Source: JBDHRG01 sp039807445
GTDB taxonomy: Bacteria > Pseudomonadota > Gammaproteobacteria > Competibacterales > Competibacteraceae
Direction of reading: 5' to 3'
NCBI GenBank assembly: GCA_039807445.1
Contig: JBDHRG010000001.1
Coordinates: 7,102 to 71,101, forward strand
Length of the DNA stretch: 64,000 nucleotides
The notes under the pieces are model-generated. The model searched no databases, was not told where the DNA came from, and saw only the letters and a list, made by a program, of their open reading frames with translations. This document shows positions 30,549 through 40,452 of this stretch, piece after piece. Each line of letters opens with the position of its first letter. Positions within the stretch are counted from its first letter, which is position 1. The translations under genes were made by a program, and so were the position numbers.

Positions 30549-31025
30549 TCAGCTCGGGCTGCCCATCGCCGACTGCAGGTAGTTCTGCAAGCCGACCTTG
30601 TCGACCAGCTCGAGCTGGGTTTCCAGCCAGTCGATGTGGTCTTCCTCGCCCTCGAGGATGTTCTCGAACAGTTCGCGGCTGACGTAGTCGGAAACCGATT
30701 CGCAGTAGGCGATCGCTTCGAGCAGCAGCAGCCGTGCCTCCGTCTCCAGTTCGAGATCGGCCTTCAGCATCTCGGGCACGTCTTCGCCGATGCGCAGCTT
30801 GCCGAGGTCCTGCAGGTTCGGCAGCCCCTCGAGAAACAGGATGCGCTCGATGAGCTTGTCGGCGTGCTTCATCTCGTCGATCGACTCGTGGTACTCGTGC
30901 TCGCCGAGCTTCCCGAGCCCCCAATTGTCGTACATGCGCGCGTGCAGAAAATACTGGTTGATCGCCGTCAACTCGTTCTTCAACACCTTGTTCAGGTACT
31001 CGATGACCTTCGCATCGCTTTTCAT
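30549..31025 (-). CDS. bfr: Bacterioferritin
   Basis: Bfr is the haem-containing 24-mer ferritin that stores iron. The 158-residue protein keeps the haem ligand Met52 ([22 protein letters not shown]) and the ferroxidase ligands Glu18, Glu51, His54 and, further on, the [10 protein letters not shown] and [11 protein letters not shown] glutamates and histidine. GAGAGAGG precedes the ATG. It lies between hemP and bfd on the same strand with an AT-rich upstream region of its own. Confidence 0.97.
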   Translation of the reverse strand: MKSDAKVIEYLNKVLKNELTAINQYFLHARMYDNWGLGKLGEHEYHESIDEMKHADKLIERILFLEGLPNLQDLGKLRIGEDVPEMLKADLELETEARLLLLEAIAYCESVSDYVSRELFENILEGEEDHIDWLETQLELVDKVGLQNYLQSAMGSPS

Positions 31026-31335
31026 ACGTCTCGACCTCTCTCTATTTGGCGCTCTTGTTATCGATAGATGTCGGCGCGGGGAACCTCATCGGCGTGGCAG
31101 CTACCGATGCGAACGCACATCGTTCACAAAACGAAAAGAAAAACAAATAACTTTCACAATGTGAACCTGCGCCTTCAGAATATAGCTGCGCGCCCGGGCG
31201 AGCAGCGAACCGGGAAAGAGGCTTCGGGGACAGGCGACGGCCGGCGTTCGCTCGGGCAGCGAACGCGACCGCAGCGGAGTCGACTGGCTCCACGAGCCCG
31301 CGCCGCGCCGACAGCACGCGCGCGGGCCGGCGCAG
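31026..31335. other. Intergenic region hemP-bfr with AT-rich block and hairpin
   Basis: This 310-base gap has no credible gene. It holds an AT-rich block at about 31120-31190, unusual for this genome and probably the bfr promoter region. Inside it is a palindrome, TTCACAATGTGAA (31153-31165). A 9-bp hairpin, GCGTTCGCT/AGCGAACGC (31244-31266, 5-nt loop), lies nearer hemP and may end the hemP transcript, although no T-run follows. Confidence 0.6.
31153..31165. promoter_or_regulatory. Palindromic operator candidate upstream of bfr
   Basis: TTCACA-A-TGTGAA is an inverted repeat with a 1-base centre in an otherwise AT-rich stretch. It is 128-140 bases upstream of the bfr start. It does not match the Fur, CRP (TGTGA-N6-TCACA) or FNR consensus, so the regulator is unknown. 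Confidence 0.4.
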
Positions 31336-31503
31336 TCACTTGGTCAAAATCAGCTTACCCTTGCTGGTGTGGCGCAGCTGGTAGAGCTCGCCGGCGTGCT
31401 CGATCAGCAGCGTGCGGCTGCCGGCGAGCAGCTGGCTGCTGGAAATGCGCCGCTGCCCGATCGGGGCGGCGCGCGGGCGTTCCTGGCTTGCGGTCGTGTT
31501 CAT
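31336..31503 (-). CDS. hemP: Hemin uptake protein HemP
   Basis: HemP is a small protein of haem/siderophore uptake loci. The 55-residue product has the family signature SSQLLAGSRTLLIEHAGELY followed by QLRHTSKGKLILTK at the C-terminus. ATG 31503 is chosen because a consensus AGGAGG lies just upstream; a longer in-frame start would place coding sequence across the Fur box. No haem receptor or transporter gene is next to it here, which is unusual. Confidence 0.88.
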   Translation of the reverse strand: MNTTASQERPRAAPIGQRRISSSQLLAGSRTLLIEHAGELYQLRHTSKGKLILTK

Positions 31504-31578
31504 CGATGCCTCCTGATCCATAGCGGTTGCCAGGCTCCGGGCCGCATCCTGGATCACGGCGGCGGCGGCATGGCTGGA

Positions 31579-31603
31579 ATAGATGATAATCATTATCAAT
31601 AAC
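31579..31603 (-). promoter_or_regulatory. Fur box upstream of hemP
   Basis: GATAATCATTATC (31585-31597) is a perfect GATAAT-C-ATTATC 6-1-6 Fur repeat, and the flank continues with AATAAC. A possible minus-strand -35/-10 (TTACAG, 16 bases, TATCAT) overlaps it. It lies 82-94 bases before the hemP start codon. Confidence 0.88.
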
Positions 31604-31633
31604 ACTGTAAATCACGACCGCCCCGCTTTGCCT

Positions 31634-32413
31634 TTACTCCCCCGCCGCTGACTTCAGCAGCTCGAGCGTCCCGGCGCGGCGCAGCCACGGATCGGCCAGC
31701 AGCGCCAGTTGCGTGCGATTGCCGACCCGCGTGATCTGCAGGATCTGCGACACGTACAGCTTGACGGTATTCTCCGACAGCCCCAGGTCGCAGGCGATCT
31801 GGTAATTGGTCTTGCCACGGCGGATGTGCACCAGCACTTCCCACATGCGCGGCGTCAGCGCCGGCAGCGCAGCGTCGCCGGCGGCGGCCGGCGCATCGTC
31901 GCTCCGCGCATCGATGCGCTCGCGCAGGCCATCGAACGCAGAGCTCAGCTGCTCGAGCCGGTGCGTCACCGTGGCGAGCTGCGCCTCGACCCTGCCGGCG
32001 AAGGCGTGGCGCTCGGCCGCCTCCAGCGCGCGCGCCAGTGCCCGGCGCACCGCCGCCTCGAGCGCATCGGGCACCAGCGGCTTGCCATGGAAGTCGCCGA
32101 CGCCGCTGCGCATCGCCTCGACCACGTCGCCGCGTTCGGCGTGGGCACTGACCAGGATCGCCTCGAAGGCACGCCGATGCCCGTGGCGCTGGCGCAAGCG
32201 CGCGACCAGGGCGTTGCCGTCGGCGCCGGGCAGGCGCAGATCGGCGATTACGACGCCGATGTCCGGCTCGCGTTCGAACAGCGCCAGCGCCTCCTCGGCG
32301 CTGGCTGCGCCGAAGCAGCGGTAGCCCTGCTCGGCGAAAAACTCGAGCAGTTCGTCGAGCGTGTCGACCTCGTCGTCGACGATCATCAACGCCATCGTCC
32401 CGTCCATCCACAT
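31634..32413 (-). CDS. Response regulator, REC-LuxR type
   Basis: The protein is up to 259 residues. The receiver domain has the acidic pair in LMIVDDEVDT and the phosphoacceptor Asp58 (VVIADLRLPGADG, counted from the longest start). A coiled linker (about 130-180) leads to a LuxR-type HTH, LTPRMWEVLVHIRRGKTNYQIACDLGLSENTVKLYVSQILQ, in two overlapping pieces near residues 195-235. Start choice is uncertain: ATGs at 32413, 32407 and 32395 are all in frame. It is divergent from a histidine kinase gene, most likely its partner. The target genes are unknown. Confidence 0.88.
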   Translation of the reverse strand: MWMDGTMALMIVDDEVDTLDELLEFFAEQGYRCFGAASAEEALALFEREPDIGVVIADLRLPGADGNALVARLRQRHGHRRAFEAILVSAHAERGDVVEAMRSGVGDFHGKPLVPDALEAAVRRALARALEAAERHAFAGRVEAQLATVTHRLEQLSSAFDGLRERIDARSDDAPAAAGDAALPALTPRMWEVLVHIRRGKTNYQIACDLGLSENTVKLYVSQILQITRVGNRTQLALLADPWLRRAGTLELLKSAAGE

Positions 32414-32665
32414 CCGCTCCGCACGCCTGTCCCGATCCGACTAGTAGGAATTGACGATACCGGAATACGCGCGCGCACCCTAGACTGCGGCTCATGTCCA
32501 CGCCCGCCTGCACGGCGAAGCGGACACGCCTGCAGCAGTCCCCTCCTGCCGCGCCAGGAAAGCGCCGCGGAGAGCGAAAACGAGAAGGTGAACTGCCCGC
32601 TTTGCGCATATGCTGTGCGCCGGAGGCCGCTCGCGACCTCCGTTTTCCCGTTCACGCGGCGAACC

Positions 32666-34732
32666 ATGACCTTCTCCGATGACAGCGCGAGATGTCCGGC
32701 GGCGAGCCGCCTGCGCCGCATCTCCGATCGCGGCATCCTCGCCCTGTACCTGGCCGGCAGCCTGCTGGTGCTGCTGAGCGCAGCGTTGGTCTCGGCGGCG
32801 GCGCTGCACGAAGAGCACGCCAACCGCCTGGAGTCGGCCGAGCGCGACACCGCCAACCTCGCGCGCGCCTTCGAAGAGCACATCCACCGGACCTTCCGCG
32901 CGCTCGACCAGCAGAGCCGCCTGATCGCCGACGACTATCTGGCCGACCCCGAGCCGCAGCGGCTCGGCGCACGCCTGCACCGGCTGCTCGCGCTCGAGGA
33001 CGCCGCCGTGCAGCATGCGATCATCGATGCCGACGGCCGACTGCACGCGAGCAGCGCCGAGCGGCGCGGAATCGACCTGTCCGACCGCGAGCACTTCCGC
33101 CACCATTTGCGTCCGGGCGCCCTGGCGACCTTCGTCAGCCGGCCCCTGGTCGGACGCGCGAGCGGCAAGTGGTCGATCCAGTACACGCGCCGGATCGAGG
33201 ATGCCGCGGGCGGGTTCCGCGGCGTCGCAGTGGCGTCGTTCGACCCCGAGTATCTGACGCGCTTCTACCGCTCGGTCGACCTCGGCCCGCGGGGCGTGAT
33301 CGCGCTGCTCGGCGAAGACGGCATCGTGCGCGCGCGCTCGGTCGACATGGAGCGTCACATCGGCCGCGACCTCGGCCACTCGACGCTGCTCGTGCACGCT
33401 GCGCGCGCCCCGGTCGACACCTACCGCAGCCCGAGCGCGCTCGATGGCGTCGAGCGCATCGTCAGCTACCGCAAGGTGCGCGACTTCCCGCTGCTGGTCG
33501 CGGTCGCCTACGCTGTCGACGACGTGATGCGCGGCTTCGACCGCTACGTGGCGCTGCACGCCGGCGTGCTGGCCTTCCTGCTGCTGGTCGTGATCACGCT
33601 CGGTGGGTTGCTGCGCGCCTATGTCGGCGATCGCACCGAGGCTGAGCGCGGCGTTGCCGAAGCGCTGTCGGAGCGTCGCGAGCGGCAATTCCTGGCCTCG
33701 ATCCTCGAAACCGCCGGCGTACTCGTGGTCGTGACCGGGAGCGGCGGGCGCATCGAGGTCGCCAATCCGCGCTTCGCCGCGCTGTTCGCGGCCGACGGCG
33801 GCGGTGTCGACTGGTGCCCGCAGGCCACCGGATTCAGCCTCGAGGCCATCGTCGCTCGCCTGCCCTTCAGCTGCGAAGCGCAGGCGAGCGACCGCGAGGG
33901 CCGGCGCCGCAGCCTCGAATGGACCTTCACCGCGGTGCGCGACGAAGACGGCAGGCTGCGCCACTTGATCGGCATCGGCCTCGACAATACCGAGCGCCGC
34001 GAAACCGAGCTGATGCTGTACCAGTCGGCCAAGCTCGTGACCCTCGGCGAGATGGCCACCGGCCTGGCGCACGAGCTGAACCAGCCGCTCAACGCGATCC
34101 GGCTGACGATCGAGAACGTCGCGCGCCGCGCGCTCCAGGGCCCGGCCGAGCCGGGCTACCTGACCGCCAAGTTCGACAAGATCCGGCGCAACGTCGAGCG
34201 CGCCGCCGGCATCGTCGACCACATGCGCATCTACGGCCGACGCAGCGAGCGCAGCGCGGTCGCGGTCGACCCCGAGGCGGCGATCGCCGGCGCGCTGTCG
34301 ATCACCGCCGCGTCGCTGCGCGAGCACGGCATCGCATGCCGCCGCGGGCCCGGCTGTGGCGGTCACGCCGCGCTCGCCGAGCTCGGCCTGCTCGAGCAAG
34401 TGCTGATCAACCTGGTCTTGAACGCGCGCGACGCCATCCTGACGCGGTGCGCGCAGGGCGGCGGCGGCGAGGATTGGATCGAGATCGGCTGCACCCCGCT
34501 CGCCGACGGACGGCTGCGGATCGCCGTCTCCGACACCGGTGGCGGCGTGCCCGCGGCGCTGCGCGACAGAATCTTCGAGCCGTTCTTCACCACCAAACCG
34601 GTCGGCCAGGGCATGGGGCTCGGGTTGTCGCTGTCGCACGGCATCGTCCGCGACTTCGGCGGCGAGCTGCGCCTGCGCGAAGGCGCACGCGGCGCGGTGT
34701 TCGAGCTCGACCTGCCGATGGCGCCGGCATAG
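32666..34732 (+). CDS. Cache/PAS sensor histidine kinase
   Basis: The 688-residue inner-membrane kinase has membrane helices at about 26-47 and 298-325 that enclose a periplasmic double-Cache-type ligand domain. The domain carries typical pieces such as IDADGRLHASSAERRGIDLSDREHFR. A PAS domain follows (about 350-440). The HisKA box is GLAHELNQPLNAIR with phosphoacceptor His469, and the ATPase domain shows LVLNARDAI, DTGGGVP and GMGLGLSLS. The layout resembles DctB-type C4-dicarboxylate sensors, but the partner is a LuxR-type regulator, so the ligand should not be assumed. Confidence 0.92.
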   Translation: MTFSDDSARCPAASRLRRISDRGILALYLAGSLLVLLSAALVSAAALHEEHANRLESAERDTANLARAFEEHIHRTFRALDQQSRLIADDYLADPEPQRLGARLHRLLALEDAAVQHAIIDADGRLHASSAERRGIDLSDREHFRHHLRPGALATFVSRPLVGRASGKWSIQYTRRIEDAAGGFRGVAVASFDPEYLTRFYRSVDLGPRGVIALLGEDGIVRARSVDMERHIGRDLGHSTLLVHAARAPVDTYRSPSALDGVERIVSYRKVRDFPLLVAVAYAVDDVMRGFDRYVALHAGVLAFLLLVVITLGGLLRAYVGDRTEAERGVAEALSERRERQFLASILETAGVLVVVTGSGGRIEVANPRFAALFAADGGGVDWCPQATGFSLEAIVARLPFSCEAQASDREGRRRSLEWTFTAVRDEDGRLRHLIGIGLDNTERRETELMLYQSAKLVTLGEMATGLAHELNQPLNAIRLTIENVARRALQGPAEPGYLTAKFDKIRRNVERAAGIVDHMRIYGRRSERSAVAVDPEAAIAGALSITAASLREHGIACRRGPGCGGHAALAELGLLEQVLINLVLNARDAILTRCAQGGGGEDWIEIGCTPLADGRLRIAVSDTGGGVPAALRDRIFEPFFTTKPVGQGMGLGLSLSHGIVRDFGGELRLREGARGAVFELDLPMAPA

Positions 34733-34736
34733 AGCC

Positions 34737-35888
34737 TCACAGCCCGCGCAGGATCTCTGCGGCGCGCTCGAGCGTGGCGTCGTCCTTGGCGAAGCAAAAG
34801 CGGAGCAGGCGCGTGTCGGGCGGAGTTTCGCTGAACACGCTGACCGGGATCGCGGCGATGCCAGCTTCGACCGTCAGCCGGCGGGCCAGGGCTACGTCGC
34901 GCTCGGCGGCGATCGCCGAATAGTCGAGCAGTTGGAAATACGTGCCGGCCGCAGGCTGGAAGCGCCAGCGCGAGCCTTCGAGCAGGCGGCAGAAGCGGTC
35001 GCGCTTGGCCTGGTAGAAGCCGGACAGCTCGCGCCAGTGTCCGGGGTGCTGCTCGAGGAAGTCGGCCAGTGCCCACTGCATCGGCGTCACCGTCGAAAAA
35101 GTGACGTACTGGTGCACCTTGCGCAACTCGGCCGACAGCGCCGCCGGCGCGACGCAGTAGCCGATCTTCCAGCCGGTGGCGTGGAAGGTCTTGCCGAACG
35201 ACGACACGACGAAGGCGCGTGCGGCGAGCTCGGGCAGGCGCAGCACCGAGGCGTGGCTGCGACCGTCGAAGACGATGTGCTCGTAAACTTCGTCCGAGAT
35301 CACGAACACCCCGGTGCCGCGCAGCAGCCCGGCCAGCCGTTGCATGTCTTCGCTGCCCAGCACCGCACCCGAGGGGTTGTGCGGCGTGTTCAGGATCAGT
35401 GCCCGGGTGCGCGGGCCGATCGCCGCCGCCAATCGTTCCCAGTCGATCGCGAAGCCGGGCAGCGACAGCGGCAGGTGCACCGCGCGACCGCCGGCGAGCT
35501 CGATCGCCGGCTCGTACGAGTCGTAGCACGGATCGAACACGATCACTTCGTCGCCTGGGCGCACCAGCGCGGTGATCGCACAGGTCAGCGCCTCGGTCGC
35601 GCCCGAAGTCACGGTGATCTCGTTGTCGGGATCGACCTGCGCGCCGTAGCAGGCGCGAACCTTGGCCGCGATCGCCTCGCGCAGCCGCGGCACGCCGGCC
35701 ATCGGTGCGTACTGGTTGTGGCCGGCGCGCAAATGGCGTTCGACGGCTTCGATCAGCGCCTCGGGCACGGCGAAGTCGGGGAAGCCCTGCGACAGGTTCA
35801 GCGCGCCGTGCTCGGCGGCGAGCGCGCTCATCACGGTGAAGATGGTGGTGCCCACCTTGGGCAGCTTGGTCTCGAGCGTCGGGGTCAT
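34737..35888 (-). CDS. Methionine/aromatic aminotransferase (YbdL type)
   Basis: This 383-residue fold-type I PLP enzyme is close to E. coli YbdL methionine aminotransferase. It shows FTVMSALAAEHGALNLSQGFPDF at the N-terminus, VTSGATEALTCAI, NTPHNPSGAVL, SDEVYEHIVFDG and the PLP lysine in SSFGKTFHATGWKIGY. It is tandem with an EamA-type exporter 31 bases upstream and converges with the histidine kinase gene. Confidence 0.9.
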   Translation of the reverse strand: MTPTLETKLPKVGTTIFTVMSALAAEHGALNLSQGFPDFAVPEALIEAVERHLRAGHNQYAPMAGVPRLREAIAAKVRACYGAQVDPDNEITVTSGATEALTCAITALVRPGDEVIVFDPCYDSYEPAIELAGGRAVHLPLSLPGFAIDWERLAAAIGPRTRALILNTPHNPSGAVLGSEDMQRLAGLLRGTGVFVISDEVYEHIVFDGRSHASVLRLPELAARAFVVSSFGKTFHATGWKIGYCVAPAALSAELRKVHQYVTFSTVTPMQWALADFLEQHPGHWRELSGFYQAKRDRFCRLLEGSRWRFQPAAGTYFQLLDYSAIAAERDVALARRLTVEAGIAAIPVSVFSETPPDTRLLRFCFAKDDATLERAAEILRGL

Positions 35889-35919
35889 GCGTGGTGTCCG
35901 TGACGAAAAGCGGAGCGCG

Positions 35920-36807
35920 TCAGTCTAGCGCAAGCCGCAGCCGCACCGCCGCGAGCAGCCGCGCGCCGAACACGTTGACGACCAGCCCCGCCATCACCAG
36001 CGCCGCCGCTGCGAGCTTCATCGGCGTGAACGCTTCGTCGAGCAGCAGGCTCGACGCCGCCATGCCCGCGACCGGCACCAGCAGCGAAAACGGTGCGACC
36101 AGCGTCACCGGATGGCGCTGCATCAGCCCGCCCCACAGCGCATAGCCGACCAGCGTCGAAGCGAAGGCGATGTAGCCGAGTGCCAGCCAGCCCGGGAGCG
36201 GCGCCGAGCCGATCGCGGCCCAGGCGCCGACCCCCTCCAGCACCAGCGACAGCCCGGCCAGCGGCAACGGCGGCACCAGACTCATCCAGACAACGAAGGC
36301 CAGCATGTCGACCGATCCGACGCGCTTGAGCGCCAGGTTGCCGCCGGCCCAGCCGAGCGCGGCGAACACCACCAGCGCGAGCCCGACCGGCGTGGCGTCG
36401 GTGCCGCCCTGCACCGCGATCAGCGTCACGCCGACGAAGGCGACCGCCATGCCGAGCCACTGGTGGCCGTGCGGGCGCGCGCCGTGCAGCCCCCAGGCGA
36501 GCAGCGCGGTGAAGAAGGCTTGCAGCTGCAGCACCAGCGACGCCAGCCCCGGCGAGACGCCGAGCTGCATGCCGACAAACAGGCAGGCGAACTGCGCCAC
36601 GCCGAGCAGCAGCCCGCACGCGATCAGCGGCTTCCAGTCGCACGCTGGCCGCGGCAGCAGCAGCACCGCCGGAAAAGCCGCGGCGACGAAGCGCAGCGCC
36701 GAGAACGCGAGCGGCGCAAAGGCGTCGAGCCCGACGCGGATCGCGACGAAATTGGTGCCCCAGATCAGGGCGACGCACAGCGCCAGGATGACGTCACGCA
36801 CCGGCAT
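35920..36807 (-). CDS. EamA family (DMT) exporter
   Basis: The 295-residue protein has ten predicted membrane helices in two EamA repeats (about 5-135 and 145-285). The first helix carries the typical ALIWGTNFVAIRVGLD, and the second repeat has TPVGLALVVFAALGWAGGNLALKRVG. DMT proteins of this kind export amino acids or metabolites. The neighbouring aminotransferase suggests amino-acid metabolism, but the substrate cannot be read from sequence. Confidence 0.9.
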   Translation of the reverse strand: MPVRDVILALCVALIWGTNFVAIRVGLDAFAPLAFSALRFVAAAFPAVLLLPRPACDWKPLIACGLLLGVAQFACLFVGMQLGVSPGLASLVLQLQAFFTALLAWGLHGARPHGHQWLGMAVAFVGVTLIAVQGGTDATPVGLALVVFAALGWAGGNLALKRVGSVDMLAFVVWMSLVPPLPLAGLSLVLEGVGAWAAIGSAPLPGWLALGYIAFASTLVGYALWGGLMQRHPVTLVAPFSLLVPVAGMAASSLLLDEAFTPMKLAAAALVMAGLVVNVFGARLLAAVRLRLALD

Positions 36808-37253
36808 GGTGCGAGGCTCAGCCGACCCGGCGCCGTACCGGCGCCGCGAAGCCGGCGCACGCCAGCACCTCGCCAGCCGGTACCGAGCCCGCGCAGAGAC
36901 ACAAATTGTTCACTTTGCCCCCTCTGCCGGACATGCGCCCGGCCTATGCTGAGAGATGACGGTAGCGGCGATGCGCCGCACAGTACAGATCCAGATTTTT
37001 TTCCGGGAAACCAATACAGTCTTTGAACCGGTGGCGTGCGGCGTGGTCATCCGCGATGAGGGCCTCGACCGTATTTCACCGTAGCGAGCGCAGTCCCGAC
37101 GGTGCGATCCGAGGTCCCCCGGACATGCGCCGTGATGCCTGTCGGCGGACCCGGATGGCGGGTGAATCCGTGTGACCATGGTAATTGGCCCGCGATTTGC
37201 TAAGACCAAAGTCGAGGGGATTGCGAACGGTTCTGGTGCGAGAGGTCACGGTC
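36808..37253. other. Intergenic region before prkA
   Basis: This 446-base gap has no plausible gene. It contains the upstream region of the EamA gene, an AT-rich patch at about 36988-37022, a predicted sigma-54 promoter at 37186-37201 and the 42-base leader of prkA. I could not find a clear NtrC-type enhancer (GCAC-N-GTGC) in it. Confidence 0.6.
37186..37201 (+). promoter_or_regulatory. Predicted sigma-54 promoter of prkA-yeaH-spoVR
   Basis: TGGCCCG-CGAT-TTGCT fits the consensus TGGCACG-N4-TTGCW with one mismatch. The invariant GG (37187-37188) and GC (37199-37200) are exactly 10 bases apart. Transcription would start near 37212, 42 bases before the prkA ATG. In E. coli the homologous yeaGH operon is known to be NtrC/sigma-54 dependent. 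Confidence 0.72.
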
Positions 37254-39176
37254 ATGAGCATCTTCGAGCGTTACACATCGCGGTACGAGGCCAGCCGCGA
37301 AGAGGTCATGAGCCTGCAGGAGTATCTCGAACTCTGCCGGTCCGAGCCGATGGCCTACGTCTCGCCGGCCGAGCGTCTGCTGGCGGCGATCGGCGAACCG
37401 AGGCGGGTCGACACGCGGCTCAACCCGCGGCTGTCGCGCCTGTTTCAGAACAAGGTCATCAAGCTGTACCCGGCGTTCGAAGAGTTCTACGGCATGGAAG
37501 AGTCGATCGAGCAGATCGTCTCCTATCTGAAGCACTCAGCGCAGGGGCTGGAGGAAAAGAAGCAGATCCTGTACCTGCTCGGCCCGGTCGGCGGCGGCAA
37601 GTCGTCGCTGGCCGAGAAGCTCAAGCACCTGATGGAAAAGGTGCCGTTCTACGCGATCCAGGGCTCGCCGATCCACGAGTCGCCGCTCGGGCTGTTCTCG
37701 CCCGACGAAGACGGCAAGATCCTCGAAGACGACTACGGCATCCCGCACCGCTACCTGAAGGGCGTGATGAGCCCGTGGGCGGTCAAGCGCCTGAAAGAGT
37801 TCAACGGCGACATCACCCGCTTCAAGGTGGTGCGGCTGCACCCGTCGATCCTCAAGCAAATCGCCGTCGCCAAGACCGAGCCCGGCGACGAGAACAACCA
37901 GGACATCTCGTCGCTGGTCGGCAAGGTCGACATCCGCAAGCTCGAGCACTATGCGCAGAACGACGCCGACGCCTACAGCTTCTCCGGCGGGCTGTGCCTG
38001 GCCAACCAGGGGCTGATGGAATTCGTCGAGATGTTCAAGGCACCGATCAAGGTGCTGCACCCGCTGCTGACCGCGACCCAGGAAGGCAACTACAACGGCA
38101 CCGAGGGGCTGTCGGCGATCCCGTTCGATGGCATCCTGCTGGCGCATTCGAACGAAGCCGAGTGGCAGTCGTTCAAGAACAACAAGAACAACGAGGCATT
38201 CCTTGACCGCGTCTACATCGTCAAGGTGCCGTACTGCCTGCGCGTCTCGGACGAGGTCAAGATCTACGAGAAGCTGCTGCGCAACTCGTCGCTGCGCGAG
38301 GCGCCGTGCGCCCCCGGCACGCTCGACATGCTGGCGCAGTTCTCGGTGCTGTCGCGGCTCAAGGAGCCGGAGAACTCGAGCATCTTCTCGAAGATGCGCA
38401 TCTACGACGGCGAGAACCTCAAGGACACCGACCCCAAGGCCAAGTCGATGCAGGAGTACCACGACTACGCCGGCGTCGACGAAGGCATGACCGGCATCTC
38501 GACGCGCTTCGCGTTCAAGATCCTGTCGCAGGTGTTCAACTTCGACCACAGCGAGGTCGCCGCCAACCCGGTGCACCTGTTGTACGTGCTCGAGCGCCAG
38601 ATCGAGCGCGAGCAGTTCGCGCCCGAGGTCGAGGAGAAATACCTGTCCTACCTGAAGGGCTGGCTGGCGCCGCGCTACGCCGAATTCATCGGCAAGGAGC
38701 TGCAGCAGGCTTACCTGGAGTCGTACTCCGAGTACGGGCAGAACATCTTCGACCGCTACGTCACCTACGCCGACTTCTGGATCCAGGACCAGGAGTACCG
38801 TGACCCGGATACCGGCGAATCGTTCGACCGTGCCGCGCTGAACGCCGAGCTCGAGAAGATCGAGAAGCCCGCGGGCATCTCCAACCCCAAGGACTTCCGC
38901 AACGAGATCGTCAACTTCGTGCTGCGCGCGCGCGCCAACAACGGCGGCAAGAACCCCGCCTGGACCAGCTACGAGAAGCTGCGCGTGGTGATCGAGAAGA
39001 AGATGTTCTCGAACACCGAAGACCTGCTGCCGGTGATCAGCTTCAACGCCAAGGCGTCGGTCGACGAGCAGAAGAAGCACGAGGACTTCGTCAACCGCAT
39101 GGTCCGCAAGGGCTACACGCCCAAGCAGGTGCGCCTGCTGTCCGAGTGGTATCTGCGAGTGCGCAAGTCTTCGTGA
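37254..39176 (+). CDS. prkA: PrkA (YeaG) AAA+ serine kinase/protease-like protein
   Basis: PrkA-type proteins are AAA+ ATPases fused to a kinase-like domain and act in nitrogen starvation and stress adaptation. The 640-residue protein has family length. It starts [22 protein letters not shown] and has Walker [31 protein letters not shown] and [18 protein letters not shown] in the AAA+ part (about 1-390). The PrkA C-terminal domain (about 400-640) ends [16 protein letters not shown]. It is first in the conserved prkA-yeaH-spoVR operon. Confidence 0.96.
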   Translation: MSIFERYTSRYEASREEVMSLQEYLELCRSEPMAYVSPAERLLAAIGEPRRVDTRLNPRLSRLFQNKVIKLYPAFEEFYGMEESIEQIVSYLKHSAQGLEEKKQILYLLGPVGGGKSSLAEKLKHLMEKVPFYAIQGSPIHESPLGLFSPDEDGKILEDDYGIPHRYLKGVMSPWAVKRLKEFNGDITRFKVVRLHPSILKQIAVAKTEPGDENNQDISSLVGKVDIRKLEHYAQNDADAYSFSGGLCLANQGLMEFVEMFKAPIKVLHPLLTATQEGNYNGTEGLSAIPFDGILLAHSNEAEWQSFKNNKNNEAFLDRVYIVKVPYCLRVSDEVKIYEKLLRNSSLREAPCAPGTLDMLAQFSVLSRLKEPENSSIFSKMRIYDGENLKDTDPKAKSMQEYHDYAGVDEGMTGISTRFAFKILSQVFNFDHSEVAANPVHLLYVLERQIEREQFAPEVEEKYLSYLKGWLAPRYAEFIGKELQQAYLESYSEYGQNIFDRYVTYADFWIQDQEYRDPDTGESFDRAALNAELEKIEKPAGISNPKDFRNEIVNFVLRARANNGGKNPAWTSYEKLRVVIEKKMFSNTEDLLPVISFNAKASVDEQKKHEDFVNRMVRKGYTPKQVRLLSEWYLRVRKSS

Positions 39177-39189
39177 CCGGGAGCGAGCC

Positions 39190-40452
39190 ATGTCCCATTT
39201 CGTCGATCGACGGCTCAACGGCAAGAACCGCAGCGCGGTCAACCGCCAGCGCTTCCTGCACCGCTTCAAGGACCAGCTCAAGCGCGCCGTCGCCGACGCG
39301 ATGACCGGGCGTTCGATCACCGACGTCGACAGTGGCGAAAAGGTCAGCATCCCGACCAAGGACATCTCGGAACCGACCTTCGCGCACGGTCCGGGCGGGC
39401 GGCGCGAAGCGATCCACCCCGGCAACAAGGAGTTCGCCGCCGGCGACCGCATCGCCCGTCCCAAGGGCGGCGGCGGTGGCGGCGGCAAGCAGGCGAGCCA
39501 GGACGGTGAAGGCCAGGACGACTTCGTCTTCGAGCTGTCGCGCGACGAGTTCCTCGACCTGTTCTTCGAGGATCTGGCGCTGCCCGACCTGGTGAAGACG
39601 CAGCTCGCACGGATTCCGGAGTGGAAGACGGTACGCGCCGGTTTCACCCAGACCGGCGTGCCGGCCAACATCAACATCGTGCGCTCGCTGAAGGGGGCGC
39701 TGGCGCGGCGCACCGCGCTCGGCGCCACCTACCGTCGGCGGCTGCACGAAGCCGAGCGCGAACTCGAGGAACTGCTCGCGCGCGACGGCGAGCAGGCGCC
39801 GGGCGTCGTCGAGCTGAAGGAAGAGATCCGCCGGCTGCGCTTCAAGCTCGACGCGATCCCGTTCATCGACACCTTCGACCTGCGCTACAACAACCGGATT
39901 CGCCAGCCCAAGCCGAGCACGCAGGCGGTGATGTTCTGCATCATGGACGTGTCGGGCTCGATGGACCAGGAGCGCAAGGACTTGGCCAAGCGTTTCTTCA
40001 CGCTGCTGTACCTGTTCCTGACGCGCAACTACGAGCGCATCGAGGTGGTGTTCATCCGCCACCACACGGTCGCCAAGGAAGTCGACGAGCACGAGTTCTT
40101 CTATTCGCGCGAAACCGGCGGCACCGTGGTGTCCTCGGCGCTGACGCTGATGGCCGACATCGTCCGCAGCCGCTACCCGAGCGGCGCGTGGAACATCTAC
40201 GCTGCGCAAGCCTCGGACGGCGACAACTGGCAGGACGACTCGCCGGGCTGCCGCGAAATCCTGCTCGAGCGGATCATGCCCTTCGTGCAGTACTTCGCCT
40301 ACGTCGAGATCACCCCCGATCGCCACCAGAGCCTGTGGGAGGAGTACCTGGCGGTGCAGACCCAATGCAAGCACTTCGCGATGCAGGAGATCGGCGGTGC
40401 CGAAGACATCTACCCGGTGTTCCGCGAACTGTTCAAGAGGCGCGTGACATGA
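39190..40452 (+). CDS. yeaH: YeaH/DUF444 VWA-domain protein
   Basis: The 420-residue protein belongs to the DUF444 family that always travels with PrkA. An N-terminal basic region ([23 protein letters not shown]) precedes a glycine-rich linker with eight consecutive glycines (about 93-100). The VWA domain (about 235-420) has the MIDAS-like [21 protein letters not shown]. It starts 13 bases after prkA; its stop overlaps the spoVR start (ATGA). The molecular role is not established. Confidence 0.95.
   Translation: MSHFVDRRLNGKNRSAVNRQRFLHRFKDQLKRAVADAMTGRSITDVDSGEKVSIPTKDISEPTFAHGPGGRREAIHPGNKEFAAGDRIARPKGGGGGGGKQASQDGEGQDDFVFELSRDEFLDLFFEDLALPDLVKTQLARIPEWKTVRAGFTQTGVPANINIVRSLKGALARRTALGATYRRRLHEAERELEELLARDGEQAPGVVELKEEIRRLRFKLDAIPFIDTFDLRYNNRIRQPKPSTQAVMFCIMDVSGSMDQERKDLAKRFFTLLYLFLTRNYERIEVVFIRHHTVAKEVDEHEFFYSRETGGTVVSSALTLMADIVRSRYPSGAWNIYAAQASDGDNWQDDSPGCREILLERIMPFVQYFAYVEITPDRHQSLWEEYLAVQTQCKHFAMQEIGGAEDIYPVFRELFKRRVT

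Noticed and set aside
31504..31605. A longer HemP start at 31605
   Set aside because: It would place coding sequence over a perfect Fur box. The shorter start has an AGGAGG site and matches the family length.
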